A stretch of 64,000 nt of DNA from Aliiroseovarius salicola (GCF_027891095.1 NZ_JAQIIO010000013.1:1-64000), one strand, 5' to 3'. Positions 18,584 through 28,284 are shown, counted from the first letter of the stretch. The notes: a model not told the origin generated them from the letters alone. Made by a program: numbers and translations.

Positions 18584-18619
18584 GAAAACACCCCTAAATG
18601 CAATTTAGGGGTGTTTTTT
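18584..18619 (-). terminator. prpE terminator (bidirectional hairpin)
   Basis: AACACCCCTAAAT pairs with ATTTAGGGGTGTT over 3 bases, with T-runs on both sides. It lies 27 bases past the prpE stop. Confidence 0.88.
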
Positions 18620-18645
18620 ATCGAAAATTGTAACGTTGGCTATAC

Positions 18646-20535
18646 TTAAGAATAGCCGATTTCAGCAAGTGCGTCCTTGATCTCGTCCAAAATGGCCGGA
18701 TCGTCGATGGTCGCAGGCATTTTGAACGCCTTGCCATCCGCAATCGATACCATGGTGGCGCGTAGAATTTTGCCTGAACGGGTCTTGGGCAGGCGATCCA
18801 CGACAATGCAAAGCTTGAAGGCTGCAACCGGGCCGATCTTTTCACGCACCAGTTTTACACACTCCGCAGTGACATCGGCATTATCCCGGTCCGCTCCAGC
18901 ATTAAGGCAGACCATGCCCAGCGGAAGTTGACCTTTGAGTTGGTCTGTCACGCCAATAACTGCGCATTCGGCCACGTCAGGGTGCGAGGCCAGAACCTCC
19001 TCCATTGCGCCGGTCGACAGGCGGTGGCCGGCCACGTTGATCACGTCATCGGTGCGCGCCATGATGTAGACATATCCGTCCTCATCCTTGTAGCCCGCAT
19101 CACCGGTTTCGTAATAACCGGGGAAGGTGGTGAGGTAGCTCGATTTGTAGCGTTCTTCAGCGTTCCACAACGTCGGCAAAGTGCCTGGGGGCAGGGGGAG
19201 TTTGATGGCAATCGCGCCCAGTTCCCCGGCTGGCATCTCATGCCCGCCTTCATCAAGGATCTGCACGTCAAAGCCCGGCATTGGAACGGAAGGCGAGCCC
19301 AGCTTGATCGGTAGCTCTTCGATCCCCAGCGGGTTTGCGGCAATCGCGTATCCGGTTTCGGTTTGCCACCAGTGATCGATTACTGGCACGTTCAACTGAT
19401 CCTGAGCCCAGACAATCGTGTCAGGATCGGCGCGTTCACCGGCCAGATAAACCTGTTTCAGACAGGACAGATCGTATTTCTTCACGAACTCGCCCTTCGG
19501 ATCTTCGCGCTTCACGGCACGGAAGGCGGTGGGTGCGGTGAAGAAGCTCTTCACATTATGTTCGGAAATCACCCGCCAGAAGGTGCCCGCGTCTGGGGTG
19601 CCGACCGGTTTGCCCTCAAACACGATGGTGGTGTTGCCATGCACCAGCGGCCCATAGGTGATGTAGCTGTGGCCCACAACCCACCCCACATCGGAGGCCG
19701 CCCAGAACACGTCGCCCGGATCCACGTTGTAAAGGTTTTTCATGGTCCAGTTCAGCGCCACCAGATGCCCGCCCGTGTGACGAATTACGCCTTTCGGCTG
19801 GCCGGTGGTGCCGGAGGTGTAAAGGATATAGGCCGGATGATTGCCCTCAACCGGCACACAATCGGCTGGCGCAGCAGCAGCCTCGGCCGCGGCCCAGTCG
19901 AAATCACGCCCGTCGATCAGCTCGGCAACATGCTCCTCACGCTGCAGGATCAGGGTAAAGTCCGGCTTGTGCTCTGACAGATCAATGGCACCATCCAGAA
20001 GCGGCTTATAGGCGACGATGCGGCCCGGTTCCAACCCACAGGATGCGGCGATGATTGCCTTAGGTTTGGCATCATCAATGCGCACCGCCAACTCGTTCGA
20101 GGCAAAGCCACCGAACACCACCGAATGCACCGCGCCAATGCGGGTTACGGCGAGCATGGCAATCAACGCCTCGGACACCATCGGCATATAGATGATGACC
20201 CGGTCACCCTTGGTTACGCCCTTGGCAGCCAGCGCTCCGGCAACTTTCGCCACCCGATCCTTCAATTCTGCATAGGTCATTTTCGATTGGCGGCCCGTGA
20301 TCGGGCTGTCGTAGATGATTGCCACCTGATCCGCGCGTCCGTTTTCCACATGGCGGTCCACGGCGTTCCAGCAGGTGTTGACCATCCCGTCCGAAAACCA
20401 CTCATAGAGTGGAGCGTTTTCGTCAAAAAGTGCTTTCGACGGAGCTTTGTCCCAGTCGATGGCTTCAGCGGCCTCCATCCAGAAAGCTTCCGGGTTGTCC
20501 TGCCAAGCGTTGTATACGTCTTTATATGCCATCAT
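18646..20535 (-). CDS. prpE: Propionyl-CoA synthetase
   Basis: Activates propionate (and probably acrylate or acetate) to its CoA thioester via an acyl-adenylate. Seen: the P-loop YILYTSGTTGQPKGVIR, WWQTETG, YETGDAGYKDEDGY and the catalytic lysine in TRSGKILRATM. At 629 residues and with the start MAYKDVYNAWQDNPEAFW, it matches PrpE rather than the longer Acs. TAGGAGGACATGT precedes the tandem ATGATG start. The upstream 130 bp carries several TTTGCAAA-like sites, consistent with control by a short-chain fatty acyl-CoA regulator. It has its own terminator. Confidence 0.93.
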   Translation of the reverse strand: MMAYKDVYNAWQDNPEAFWMEAAEAIDWDKAPSKALFDENAPLYEWFSDGMVNTCWNAVDRHVENGRADQVAIIYDSPITGRQSKMTYAELKDRVAKVAGALAAKGVTKGDRVIIYMPMVSEALIAMLAVTRIGAVHSVVFGGFASNELAVRIDDAKPKAIIAASCGLEPGRIVAYKPLLDGAIDLSEHKPDFTLILQREEHVAELIDGRDFDWAAAEAAAAPADCVPVEGNHPAYILYTSGTTGQPKGVIRHTGGHLVALNWTMKNLYNVDPGDVFWAASDVGWVVGHSYITYGPLVHGNTTIVFEGKPVGTPDAGTFWRVISEHNVKSFFTAPTAFRAVKREDPKGEFVKKYDLSCLKQVYLAGERADPDTIVWAQDQLNVPVIDHWWQTETGYAIAANPLGIEELPIKLGSPSVPMPGFDVQILDEGGHEMPAGELGAIAIKLPLPPGTLPTLWNAEERYKSSYLTTFPGYYETGDAGYKDEDGYVYIMARTDDVINVAGHRLSTGAMEEVLASHPDVAECAVIGVTDQLKGQLPLGMVCLNAGADRDNADVTAECVKLVREKIGPVAAFKLCIVVDRLPKTRSGKILRATMVSIADGKAFKMPATIDDPAILDEIKDALAEIGYS

Positions 20536-20618
20536 ACATGTCCTCCTAAATCCCTTGTGAAGGAGTTAGGCTGGCTCTTGAAGTAAGAGCAAGTATCTTG
20601 AGGTGCGGTGCGACCAAA

Positions 20619-20750
20619 ATTCGCAATAACTTTGCAGATCAGCAAAAAATAGCCTGCAAATTTTTGCAAACCGCCTGAAATTGCGGGTGAGAATTGAAAA
20701 TTAAGTCAACTTTGCAAAACTGCAAAGTTTTGACTGCAAACATTTGCGAC
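20619..20750 (-). promoter_or_regulatory. Cluster of TTTGCAAA-like sites upstream of prpE
   Basis: At least eight octamers resemble TTTGCAAA: 20620-20627 (TTCGCAAT), 20631-20638 (TTTGCAGA), 20653-20660, 20663-20670 (TTTGCAAA), 20711-20718 (TTTGCAAA), 20719-20726, 20733-20740 and 20743-20750. Most are arranged in pairs 8 to 11 bp apart centre to centre. TTTGCAAA pairs are the known target of the ScfR family (PccR of Rhodobacter sphaeroides; related RamB). The stretch 20536-20835 has no gene; it holds these sites and the maeB terminator. Confidence 0.65.
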
Positions 20751-20786
20751 GAGATCTGCAGGGGCTATCACCTGCTCAGCTGGCAG

Positions 20787-20812
20787 AAAAAAAGGGAGCC
20801 GAAGCTCCCTTT
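20787..20812 (-). terminator. maeB terminator
   Basis: AAAGGGAGC and GCTCCCTTT close over CGAA; on the minus strand the stem runs into seven T. It lies 24 bases after the maeB stop and isolates maeB from prpE. Confidence 0.9.
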
Positions 20813-20835
20813 CCATGTCGTGCAGCTCAAACCCC

Positions 20836-23109
20836 TTAGCCGTATTCAGCAACCGGGGTGCCCGCGATGGCGGACATGTTCAAAAGCCCGCGTGCGGTGA
20901 TCGACGGGGTGACAATATGGGCTCGGTTTCCCATCCCCATCAAGATCGGGCCCACTTCAAGTCCGCCGCCCTTGACCTTCAGCGTGTTGCGTACCGCACT
21001 GGCCGCGTCGGCGTTGGTAAAGACCAGAACATTTGCGGGCCCGTCAAACCGCGCATCGGGGAATATGCGCTGACGCACTTCTGCGTCCAGGGCCGCATCC
21101 ACATGCATTTCACCTTCATAGGAAAAATCACGTGGGGCGCTGTCGAGGATCGCCAATGCTTCGCGCGCGCGAATGCCGCTGTCGCTGCCGTGATTGCCAA
21201 ACTGCGAGTAGGAGCAGATCGAGATTTTTGGCTCGACCCCAAAACGGCGCACATGGCGCGCGGCACCAATCACCGTTTCTGCGATCTGCGCAGCGGTTGG
21301 AGTGGGGTGCACATGGGTGTCTGCAATGAGCAGGGGACCGTCCTGCAGGATCATCAGGCTCAGGGCGCCCACTGGGTGCAGGTTTGGGGTGCCGAGGATT
21401 TGCTGGATATAATTGAGATGCCAGAGATATTGGCCAAACGTGCCGCATATCAGGCTGTCCGCTTCTTCGCGATGCACCATGATCGCGCCGATTGCTGTGG
21501 TGTTGGTACGCAGGATCGCTTTGGCCAAATCAGGTGTAACACCCTGGCGCGACATGATTTTGTGATAGCTGCCCCAATAGTCGCGATATCGCTCGTCCCG
21601 TTCCGGGTTCACGATGTCAAAATCGCGCCCCGGCTGGATCGACAAGCCCGCGCGTTCAGCGCGATGGGCAATTACGTCCGGTCGACCGATGAGGATTGGT
21701 ACATCGGTGGTTTCTTCGATCATCGCCTGGGCCGCCCGCAACACACGCTCGTCTTCGCCTTCCGCAAAAACGATCTTGCGATGGGCTTTTGATGCTGCTT
21801 CGAAGACGGGGCGCATAATCAGGGCAGAGCGGAATACGCTCTCATCAAGCTTGGCCTTGTAGGCGCCAAGATCTTCGACGGGGCGGGTGGCTACACCGCT
21901 TTCCATCGCCGCCTTTGCCACCGCACTGGCGACCACGCCCATCAGGCGCGGGTCAAACGGTTTCGGGATCAGGTAGTCTTCGCCAAAGGTGAGTTGCTCT
22001 CCCTTATAGGCTGCGGCGGCCTCAGCTGACGTGGTGGCACGGGCGAGTGCTGCGATCCCTTCGATGCAGCCCAGTTGCATCGCGTCGTTGATCTCGGTCG
22101 CGCCCACATCCAGCGCGCCGCGGAAGATGAAAGGGAAGCAGAGTACGTTGTTGACCTGATTGGGAAAATCGCTGCGACCTGTCGCGATAATCGCGTCAGG
22201 AGCGACTTTGCGCACTTCGTCGGGCATGATCTCGGGTGTCGGATTGGCCAGCGCGAAAATAATCGGTTTATCCGACATTTTGGCGACCATTTCGGGTTTT
22301 AGGACACCGGGGCCGGAAAGGCCAAGGAATAGGTCCGCGCCCTCGATCACGTCGTTCAGCGTGGCAGGAGACGCGCCTTGTGCATAGGCTGCCTTTTGCG
22401 GAGTCATCTCCGCCTCTCGGCCTTCATAAACCAGCCCTTCGATGTCGCAAAGCCAGACGTTTTCGCGTTTTATCCCGAGCTTCAATAGCATGTTCAAACA
22501 GGCGATCCCTGCGGCCCCACCACCGGTGGAGACAATCTTGATATCCTCGAATGACTTGCCTACCACCTTCAGAGCGTTGGTGGCAGCTGCCCCGACGACA
22601 ATAGCCGTGCCGTGCTGGTCATCGTGGAAAACCGGGATGTTCATCTTCTCGCGGCAAATTTGTTCAACGATGAAACAATCTGGCGCTTTAATGTCTTCGA
22701 GGTTGATCGCGCCAAAGCTGGGTTCCATTGCGCAAATGATGTTTGCCAGCTTTTCCGGGTCGCTCTCATCCAGTTCGATATCGAAGCAGTCGATATTGGC
22801 AAATTTCTTGAAGAGCACCGCTTTGCCCTCCATCACAGGCTTTGAGGCAAGTGCGCCGATATTGCCAAGCCCAAGCACAGCAGAGCCGTTTGAAACCACC
22901 GCGACCAAGTTTCCGCGCGCTGTATAACGGCTTGCAGCCGCGGGATTTTTTGCGATTTCCATGCTGGCTTCGGCAACGCCGGGTGAATAGGCCAAAGATA
23001 GATCTCGGCCGTTGGCCATCGGCTTTGTCGCTTGGATTTCCAGTTTACCGGGCTTCGGAAACTCATGGTAATCGAGCGCACGCTTGCGCGAATAATTGTT
23101 GTCGCTCAT
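20836..23109 (-). CDS. maeB: NADP-dependent malic enzyme with phosphotransacetylase domain
   Basis: Decarboxylates malate to pyruvate with NADP reduction. The 757 residues hold an N-terminal malic enzyme (about 1-420: SLAYSPGVAEASMEIAKNP, FHDDQHGTAIVVGAAATNAL, VSTGGGAAGIACLN) fused to a C-terminal phosphotransacetylase-like domain (about 430-757: FAEGEDERVLRAAQAM, ILQDGPLLIADTHVHP), the standard MaeB architecture in which the PTA part is regulatory. ACGGAGGAACCCC precedes the ATG. It stands upstream of prpE in the same direction, but a terminator separates them. Divergent from the nucleoside operon (250 bp). Confidence 0.96.
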   Translation of the reverse strand: MSDNNYSRKRALDYHEFPKPGKLEIQATKPMANGRDLSLAYSPGVAEASMEIAKNPAAASRYTARGNLVAVVSNGSAVLGLGNIGALASKPVMEGKAVLFKKFANIDCFDIELDESDPEKLANIICAMEPSFGAINLEDIKAPDCFIVEQICREKMNIPVFHDDQHGTAIVVGAAATNALKVVGKSFEDIKIVSTGGGAAGIACLNMLLKLGIKRENVWLCDIEGLVYEGREAEMTPQKAAYAQGASPATLNDVIEGADLFLGLSGPGVLKPEMVAKMSDKPIIFALANPTPEIMPDEVRKVAPDAIIATGRSDFPNQVNNVLCFPFIFRGALDVGATEINDAMQLGCIEGIAALARATTSAEAAAAYKGEQLTFGEDYLIPKPFDPRLMGVVASAVAKAAMESGVATRPVEDLGAYKAKLDESVFRSALIMRPVFEAASKAHRKIVFAEGEDERVLRAAQAMIEETTDVPILIGRPDVIAHRAERAGLSIQPGRDFDIVNPERDERYRDYWGSYHKIMSRQGVTPDLAKAILRTNTTAIGAIMVHREEADSLICGTFGQYLWHLNYIQQILGTPNLHPVGALSLMILQDGPLLIADTHVHPTPTAAQIAETVIGAARHVRRFGVEPKISICSYSQFGNHGSDSGIRAREALAILDSAPRDFSYEGEMHVDAALDAEVRQRIFPDARFDGPANVLVFTNADAASAVRNTLKVKGGGLEVGPILMGMGNRAHIVTPSITARGLLNMSAIAGTPVAEYG

Positions 23110-23359
23110 GGGGTTCCTCCGTCAAGTCCCGATCCTGAATGGCAATTGTTTAACTTTAAACCATCTGCCGATTTTGCCTGCAATATAAGGACAAGCGCTG
23201 TGCAATCAAGTCGCAATCGTCCTGCATTTCGTCGCTTCCTTGTGTCTTTGGGAGAGCGTAGCAGAAAATCGCCGTCGATGTTTGCGCAAACGCGCTTTCC
23301 TCTTGCATCCGGTCGCGTTGCGCGTCAGATTTGTTCAATTGATCAAAACGGAGGGGCAC

Positions 23360-23752
23360 ATGTCCTTGCTCAAAGCTGCGACTTCCGTGCGTGAGAACGC
23401 CCACGCACCGTATTCGAACTTTAAAGTGGGCGCAGCGCTGCGCACCAAAGATGGCAATGTCTATGCCGGCTGCAATGTCGAAAACATCGCCTACCCCGAA
23501 GGCACCTGTGCCGAGGCGGGCGCCATTGCGGCCATGTGCGCCGCCGGAGAGCGTGAAATTGCAGAGGTGCTGGTGATCGCAGATGCACCGTTGCCAGTCA
23601 CCCCCTGCGGTGGATGCCGACAGAAACTCGCCGAGTTCTCGGAAGGTGATGTGCAGATCACCATGACCACGACCGAAGGCAACAGCATGACCATGTCGAT
23701 GGAAGAGCTGCTTCCTGGTGCGTTTGCCTCGAAGCATATGGAAAACACATGA
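23360..23752 (+). CDS. cdd: Cytidine deaminase
   Basis: Deaminates cytidine and deoxycytidine to uridines. The zinc site is complete: CAEAGAIAA (C-A/H-E motif variant, CAE) and PCGGCRQKL, in a 130-residue homotetrameric-type enzyme starting MSLLKAATSVRENAHAPYSN. The ATG at 23360 follows GGAGGGGCAC; the longer open frame upstream is not supported. First gene of a translationally coupled salvage operon: its TGA overlaps the deoB ATG. Confidence 0.95.
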   Translation: MSLLKAATSVRENAHAPYSNFKVGAALRTKDGNVYAGCNVENIAYPEGTCAEAGAIAAMCAAGEREIAEVLVIADAPLPVTPCGGCRQKLAEFSEGDVQITMTTTEGNSMTMSMEELLPGAFASKHMENT

Positions 23753-24963
23753 CCCGCGCCTTTCTTGTGGTGATGGACTCGGTGGGCTGCGGTGGTGCCC
23801 CCGATGCCGATCAGTTTTTTAACAACAAAACCGTGCCTGATACCGGATCAAACACGCTGGCCCATATCGCACGTGCTTGTGCAAACGGGCAGGCGGAAGA
23901 CGGGCGAAGCGGCCCTCTTTATATGCCGAACCTCGACGCGTTGGGGCTTTCAGCGGCCGTGAAGCTCGCCTCCGGTGATGAGATGCCGGGCATGGGGGCG
24001 ACCCCCACCGGGCTTTGGGGCGCGGCGGAAGAGGTATCACGTGGTAAGGATACCCCCTCTGGTCACTGGGAAATTGCCGGCGTGCCGGTGCCATGGGACT
24101 GGGGCTATTTCCCGGATACGATTCCAACATTCCCAGAAGATCTGACGGCCGAGATTTGTCGTCTTGCCAATGTGGATGGGGTGCTTGGGAACAAACATGC
24201 CTCCGGTACAGCAGTTCTGGATGAACTGGGAGAAGAGCACATCCGAACGGGGTGGCCCATTGTCTATACTTCGGCAGACAGCGTGGTTCAGATTGCGGCG
24301 CATGAGGAAACATTTGGCCTCGAGCGTCTGATCAAGCTGTGTGAGGATGTTGCGCCCATGGTGCATAAGATGAACGTAGGTCGTGTGATCGCGCGCCCCT
24401 TTGTCGGCGAGCGGTCCGGGGCCTTCTCCCGAACCACCAACCGTCGCGATTTTGCAATTACGCCACCCAAGCCCACACTCTGTGACTGGGTTGGTGCTGC
24501 GGGCGGCAAGACCCACGCGATTGGCAAGATTGGCGACATCTTCGCCCATCGCGGTATCGACACGCTTAAGAAAGGCGCGGATCGCGATCTGATGGAGCAT
24601 CTCGTCGACAGTTTTGATACGGCGCAAGATGGCGATCTGGTGTTTGCCAATTTCGTGGAGTTTGACGCGCTGTATGGGCATCGCCGCGACGTGTCGGGCT
24701 ATGCTGCTGCGCTTGAGTGGTTTGATACGCAAGTTCCACGCCTGTTTGACAAAATGCGCGACGGCGACATGATCATCTTTACCGCCGATCATGGCAACGA
24801 TCCGACATGGGTCGGAACCGACCATACCCGTGAACGCGTGCCGGTCGTCGGGACAGGGCAGGGCCTGCGTGAAATCGGTGTTTGTGGTTTTTCTGACATT
24901 GCCGCTTCTATCGCGGCCCATCTTGGGCTGAATGAACGCGGTGCAGGGGAGAGTTTTCTATGA
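23749..24963 (+). CDS. deoB: Phosphopentomutase
   Basis: Interconverts (deoxy)ribose 1- and 5-phosphate. The alkaline-phosphatase-type metal sites are visible: VVMDSVGCGGAPDAD at the N-terminus and FTADHGNDPTW plus TDHTRERVPV near the C-terminus, with the DeoB-specific TPSGHWEIAG. The 404-residue length is normal. Start and stop both overlap neighbours by ATGA, giving coupled translation with cdd and add. Confidence 0.97.
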   Translation: MTRAFLVVMDSVGCGGAPDADQFFNNKTVPDTGSNTLAHIARACANGQAEDGRSGPLYMPNLDALGLSAAVKLASGDEMPGMGATPTGLWGAAEEVSRGKDTPSGHWEIAGVPVPWDWGYFPDTIPTFPEDLTAEICRLANVDGVLGNKHASGTAVLDELGEEHIRTGWPIVYTSADSVVQIAAHEETFGLERLIKLCEDVAPMVHKMNVGRVIARPFVGERSGAFSRTTNRRDFAITPPKPTLCDWVGAAGGKTHAIGKIGDIFAHRGIDTLKKGADRDLMEHLVDSFDTAQDGDLVFANFVEFDALYGHRRDVSGYAAALEWFDTQVPRLFDKMRDGDMIIFTADHGNDPTWVGTDHTRERVPVVGTGQGLREIGVCGFSDIAASIAAHLGLNERGAGESFL

Positions 24964-25952
24964 GCTTCCAATCCCTTCCAAAAGTTGAACTGCACATGCA
25001 CCACGAAGGCGCGGCCCCGCCCGCCTTTATCCGGGGGCTGGCCAAGGAGAAGAACGTCGATATCTCGCGGATATTCACTGAGGATGGTGGGTATGCTTAC
25101 CGCGATTTCTGGCATTTCCTTGAGGTCTATGAGGCTGCGACTTCGGTGCTGACAAGCCCAGAAGATTTCCGCCGCCTGACCCTGGCGATCCTTGAAGAAA
25201 GCGCCAAAGAAGGTGTGGTTTATGCAGAAAGTTTCATCTCGCCCGATTTCTGTGGCGGACGCGATGTGGCGGCGTTCAAGGACTATCTTGCGGCCATCAA
25301 AGATGCGTCGGATGAGGCAGAGCGCGATTTCGGCATTACCCTGCGTGGGGTTGTCACCTGCATTCGTCACTTTGGTGGAGATGTGGCCCGCGAAACGGCA
25401 AAATGTGCGCAAGAGACTGCGGGCGACTGGATTGTCGGCTTTGGCATGGGCGGTGATGAGAAAGCGGGCAACCAGTCCGATTTCAAATATGCCTATGATA
25501 TGGCGCGCGAAGCTGGATTGAAGCTGACCACTCATGCAGGCGAATGGAATGGACCGGATGAAGTGCGCGAGGCGTTGGATGCGCTGAAGGTGAGCCGGAT
25601 TGGGCATGGTGTGCGCTCGATCGAGGATCTGAACCTGGTTGAGCGGCTGGTCGAAGAAAAGATCACGTTGGAGGTCTGCCCAGGCTCCAACGTGTTTCTC
25701 GGAGTTTTTGACCGTTTGGAAAATCATCCCATTGCCAAGCTGCGGGAACGGGGGGTAAATGTCACTGTGTCCACCGATGATCCTCCTTTCTTCCGCACTA
25801 CGATGACGAAGGAGTATGAAGAGCTTCAAAGGGTCTTCGGCTGGGACGAAACAGATTTTGCCGATCTCAACCGCGTGGCGCTGGATGCTGCGTTCTGCAA
25901 CGCAGACACCAAGGCGCGCATTGCCAAGCTGCTGGAGCCCAAAGATGTATGA
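24960..25952 (+). CDS. add: Adenosine deaminase
   Basis: Deaminates adenosine and deoxyadenosine to inosines. Zinc ligands and catalytic residues are seen in [36 protein letters not shown] and VSTDDPPFF. The 330-residue length is typical. It overlaps deoB by ATGA and upp by 8 bases. A variant HMHHEGA replaces the usual HLHLEGA, which keeps the H-x-H pair. Confidence 0.95.
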   Translation: MSFQSLPKVELHMHHEGAAPPAFIRGLAKEKNVDISRIFTEDGGYAYRDFWHFLEVYEAATSVLTSPEDFRRLTLAILEESAKEGVVYAESFISPDFCGGRDVAAFKDYLAAIKDASDEAERDFGITLRGVVTCIRHFGGDVARETAKCAQETAGDWIVGFGMGGDEKAGNQSDFKYAYDMAREAGLKLTTHAGEWNGPDEVREALDALKVSRIGHGVRSIEDLNLVERLVEEKITLEVCPGSNVFLGVFDRLENHPIAKLRERGVNVTVSTDDPPFFRTTMTKEYEELQRVFGWDETDFADLNRVALDAAFCNADTKARIAKLLEPKDV

Positions 25953-26577
25953 CCACCTGACCGTCGTTGACCACCCGCTGGTGCAACACAAGCTGACCTT
26001 GATGCGCGAAGAATCCACGCCGACCAGCGAGTTTCGCAGGCTTCTGCGTGAGATCAGCCAGCTTTTGGCCTATGAAATCACGCGCGAATTGCCGATGACC
26101 ACCAAATCCATCACCACACCGATGCAACAGATGGATGCACCCACCCTTGCGGGGCGCAAACTGGCGCTGGTGTCGATCCTGCGGGCAGGGAATGGATTGC
26201 TTGACGGGGTGTTGGAGCTGATCCCCTCGGCGCGTGTGGGGTTTGTTGGTCTCTATCGCGATGAAGATACACTTGAGCCGGTGGAATATTATTTCAAGGT
26301 GCCCGAGCACATGGACGAACGTCTGGTGATCGCGGTTGACCCGATGCTGGCCACTGGCAACAGCTCGGTTGCGGCGATCGATATGTTGAAAAAATCCGGC
26401 GCAAAGAACATTCGTTTCCTCTGTTTGCTGGCTGCCCCGGAAGGCGTGGCGCGGATGAAAGAAGCACATCCGGATGTGCCAATTGTTACAGCATCACTTG
26501 ACGAGCGGCTGAATGAGAAGGGATATATTGTCCCCGGTCTTGGCGATGCGGGCGACCGTATGTTCGGCACAAAATAA
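25945..26577 (+). CDS. upp: Uracil phosphoribosyltransferase
   Basis: Makes UMP from uracil and PRPP. The 210 residues carry the [17 protein letters not shown]-terminus, [11 protein letters not shown], the PRPP loop [15 protein letters not shown], and the uracil-binding [13 protein letters not shown]. The ATG lies inside the last codons of add (8-base overlap). Last gene of the operon, followed by a terminator at 26591. No thymidine phosphorylase (deoA), which often accompanies these genes in relatives, is present. Confidence 0.96.
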   Translation: MYDHLTVVDHPLVQHKLTLMREESTPTSEFRRLLREISQLLAYEITRELPMTTKSITTPMQQMDAPTLAGRKLALVSILRAGNGLLDGVLELIPSARVGFVGLYRDEDTLEPVEYYFKVPEHMDERLVIAVDPMLATGNSSVAAIDMLKKSGAKNIRFLCLLAAPEGVARMKEAHPDVPIVTASLDERLNEKGYIVPGLGDAGDRMFGTK

Positions 26578-26590
26578 GGTTGCTAAAACA

Positions 26591-26623
26591 GCCCCGGCCA
26601 GAGACCTGCGCCGGGGCGTTTTT
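26591..26623 (+). terminator. Terminator of the cdd-deoB-add-upp operon
   Basis: GCCCCGGC pairs with GCCGGGGC across an 11-base loop and is followed by GTTTTT, 14 bases past the upp stop. Confidence 0.85.
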
Positions 26624-26661
26624 CGTTAATCCTCTCATATTCCACAAAGAATCTTTTTGAA

Positions 26662-26694
26662 TTATCCACAGGTTTGATCCCGGCTTGTGGATTA
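26662..26694. promoter_or_regulatory. Two DnaA-box-like sites upstream of the SPOR gene
   Basis: TTATCCACA at 26662-26670 is the exact DnaA box consensus; TGTGGATTA at 26686-26694 is an inverted site with one mismatch (TAATCCACA). They lie 67-99 bp upstream of the ATG at 26761, where DnaA could affect the promoter. Confidence 0.5.
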
Positions 26695-26760
26695 TCCCTT
26701 TACTTCATTAGGGTCATCCATCATGCTTGCCCACAATATTTTGTGTCGGGGCACAAGAGC

Positions 26761-28221
26761 ATGATAAAAAAAACAGCGGCCGTAATGGCCATCCTTGCAG
26801 GTATAAGTGCAACAGGCGCACAAGCGCTCAGTTTAAAAAAAGGCGCGCAACCTGCCGAACTTCCGCCTGCTGGCTATGATGGAAATAGCTATGTGGACAG
26901 CCGGGGATGTATTTACATCCGCGCCGGTGTTGCGGGCAATGTAACCTGGGTGCCGCGTGTGACGCGGAACCGCGAGGTTGTTTGCGGGGCTAGACCCAGC
27001 TTGGCCGCAGCTCAGCCTGCTCCGGTTGAGGCACCTGTTGAAGCAGCGGCACCGATACAATCGGTAACCGCAGTTGAAACACCGTCCAATCCCACAGCGC
27101 CTGTTCAGTCCACAACCGTTCGCAAAGTGCCGAGCACTGCGCGCACAAGGGTTGTGCCGCGTCCTTCGAAACCTGGACCGGCCTTACCGCCGCGGATCGG
27201 ATTTGGCCCGGATGAAACCAATCCGGACTTGCCTCCACCCTCTCCTGCACCCCGCTCTTGGCTGGATCGCTATTCCGAGAACGGTGGGGTTGATCCTTCA
27301 CTTATTCCAAGCGTTGCGCCTGTGGCCAATCTGGCAGAGTTGCAGGATGCGCAGATTGTCCCCGATAACGGGACTGTTGATCAGAGCGTACGAGTGAATT
27401 GCCCTCCACAGGCCAATGTGAACTATGTGACCCTGAACGGAGAGCGTGTTCCCCTTCAGTGCGGTTCTCACCAGACCGTTCCAGAGAGCTATGTGGTGGC
27501 GCATGGAAACGGGCTGCGTACGCGGGTTACCACATTTCCGCACCCATCAGTTGCTCAGGCGCAAAGCGTTGCGCCTTACTCATCTGAAAACGTCGCGAGC
27601 GTGCCCGCCACAACCGTATCGGTTCCGCAAGGAAATGGGCATGCCCCTAGAAGCTACACAATTGTGCGCCGTAGTGATTTTGATAAATCCGCGCTGCCGC
27701 CCAGCACTGTGATTGCACCTCAAACATATGTCGCGTCAAACATGCCCGTGACTGTCCCCGAGGGGTACAAAGTCGCTTGGGATGATGGTCGGTTGAATCG
27801 GTTGCGTGGGGTGCGCACCGTTGGCGGGGATCTCCTTAGCGCGCAGATCTGGACGGAAGATCCGCCTCGAAAGCTGATTGGGGTAAAACTACCCAAATCC
27901 GCATTGTCAGGGGCGCCTATATTCGGTGGACCGGCCACTGAGGTGTTCTCGACCCGGTCTGCACCGATCACGTCCACGCAATCGGTCAGCGCACAGCCGT
28001 CAAATCACCGATATGTTCAGGTCGGCGGTTTTGCCAATCCGAGCAACGCGCGCAAGGTGATCATCAAGCTGCAGAAGATGGGGCTGACCGTCTCGTCGAT
28101 GTCTTCGAAATCCGGGGTAAAGACCATTTTGGCAGGGCCGTTCACGCAGCAAGCTCAGCTGACATCGGCGTTAAGCAAGGTCCGGAGGGCAGGCTTTCAG
28201 GATGCGTTCCTGAGAAAGTGA
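26761..28221 (+). CDS. SPOR-domain secreted/periplasmic protein
   Basis: About 486 residues. A cleavable signal peptide (MIKKTAAVMAILAGISATGA, then QALS) is followed by a cysteine-containing region, a long proline-rich low-complexity linker (about 75-170), a middle part with repeated VPxGYKVAWDDGRLN-type segments, and a C-terminal SPOR domain (RYVQVGGFANPSNARKVIIK ... KTILAGPFT) that binds denuded peptidoglycan at division sites. The ATG at 26761 begins the signal peptide; a longer frame to 26674 does not. DnaA-like boxes sit in the promoter region. It shares a bidirectional terminator with the convergent gene. Confidence 0.85.
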   Translation: MIKKTAAVMAILAGISATGAQALSLKKGAQPAELPPAGYDGNSYVDSRGCIYIRAGVAGNVTWVPRVTRNREVVCGARPSLAAAQPAPVEAPVEAAAPIQSVTAVETPSNPTAPVQSTTVRKVPSTARTRVVPRPSKPGPALPPRIGFGPDETNPDLPPPSPAPRSWLDRYSENGGVDPSLIPSVAPVANLAELQDAQIVPDNGTVDQSVRVNCPPQANVNYVTLNGERVPLQCGSHQTVPESYVVAHGNGLRTRVTTFPHPSVAQAQSVAPYSSENVASVPATTVSVPQGNGHAPRSYTIVRRSDFDKSALPPSTVIAPQTYVASNMPVTVPEGYKVAWDDGRLNRLRGVRTVGGDLLSAQIWTEDPPRKLIGVKLPKSALSGAPIFGGPATEVFSTRSAPITSTQSVSAQPSNHRYVQVGGFANPSNARKVIIKLQKMGLTVSSMSSKSGVKTILAGPFTQQAQLTSALSKVRRAGFQDAFLRK

Positions 28222-28241
28222 CGCAGGTCTGAAAGACATGA

Positions 28242-28271
28242 AACGCCCCGTCTGTCTGAGAACGGGGCGTT
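28242..28271. terminator. Shared terminator hairpin between convergent genes
   Basis: AACGCCCCGT pairs with ACGGGGCGTT over a 10-base loop, between the stops of the SPOR gene (28221) and the convergent gene (28285). Confidence 0.8.
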
Positions 28272-28284
28272 GTTCATTTGTAGA

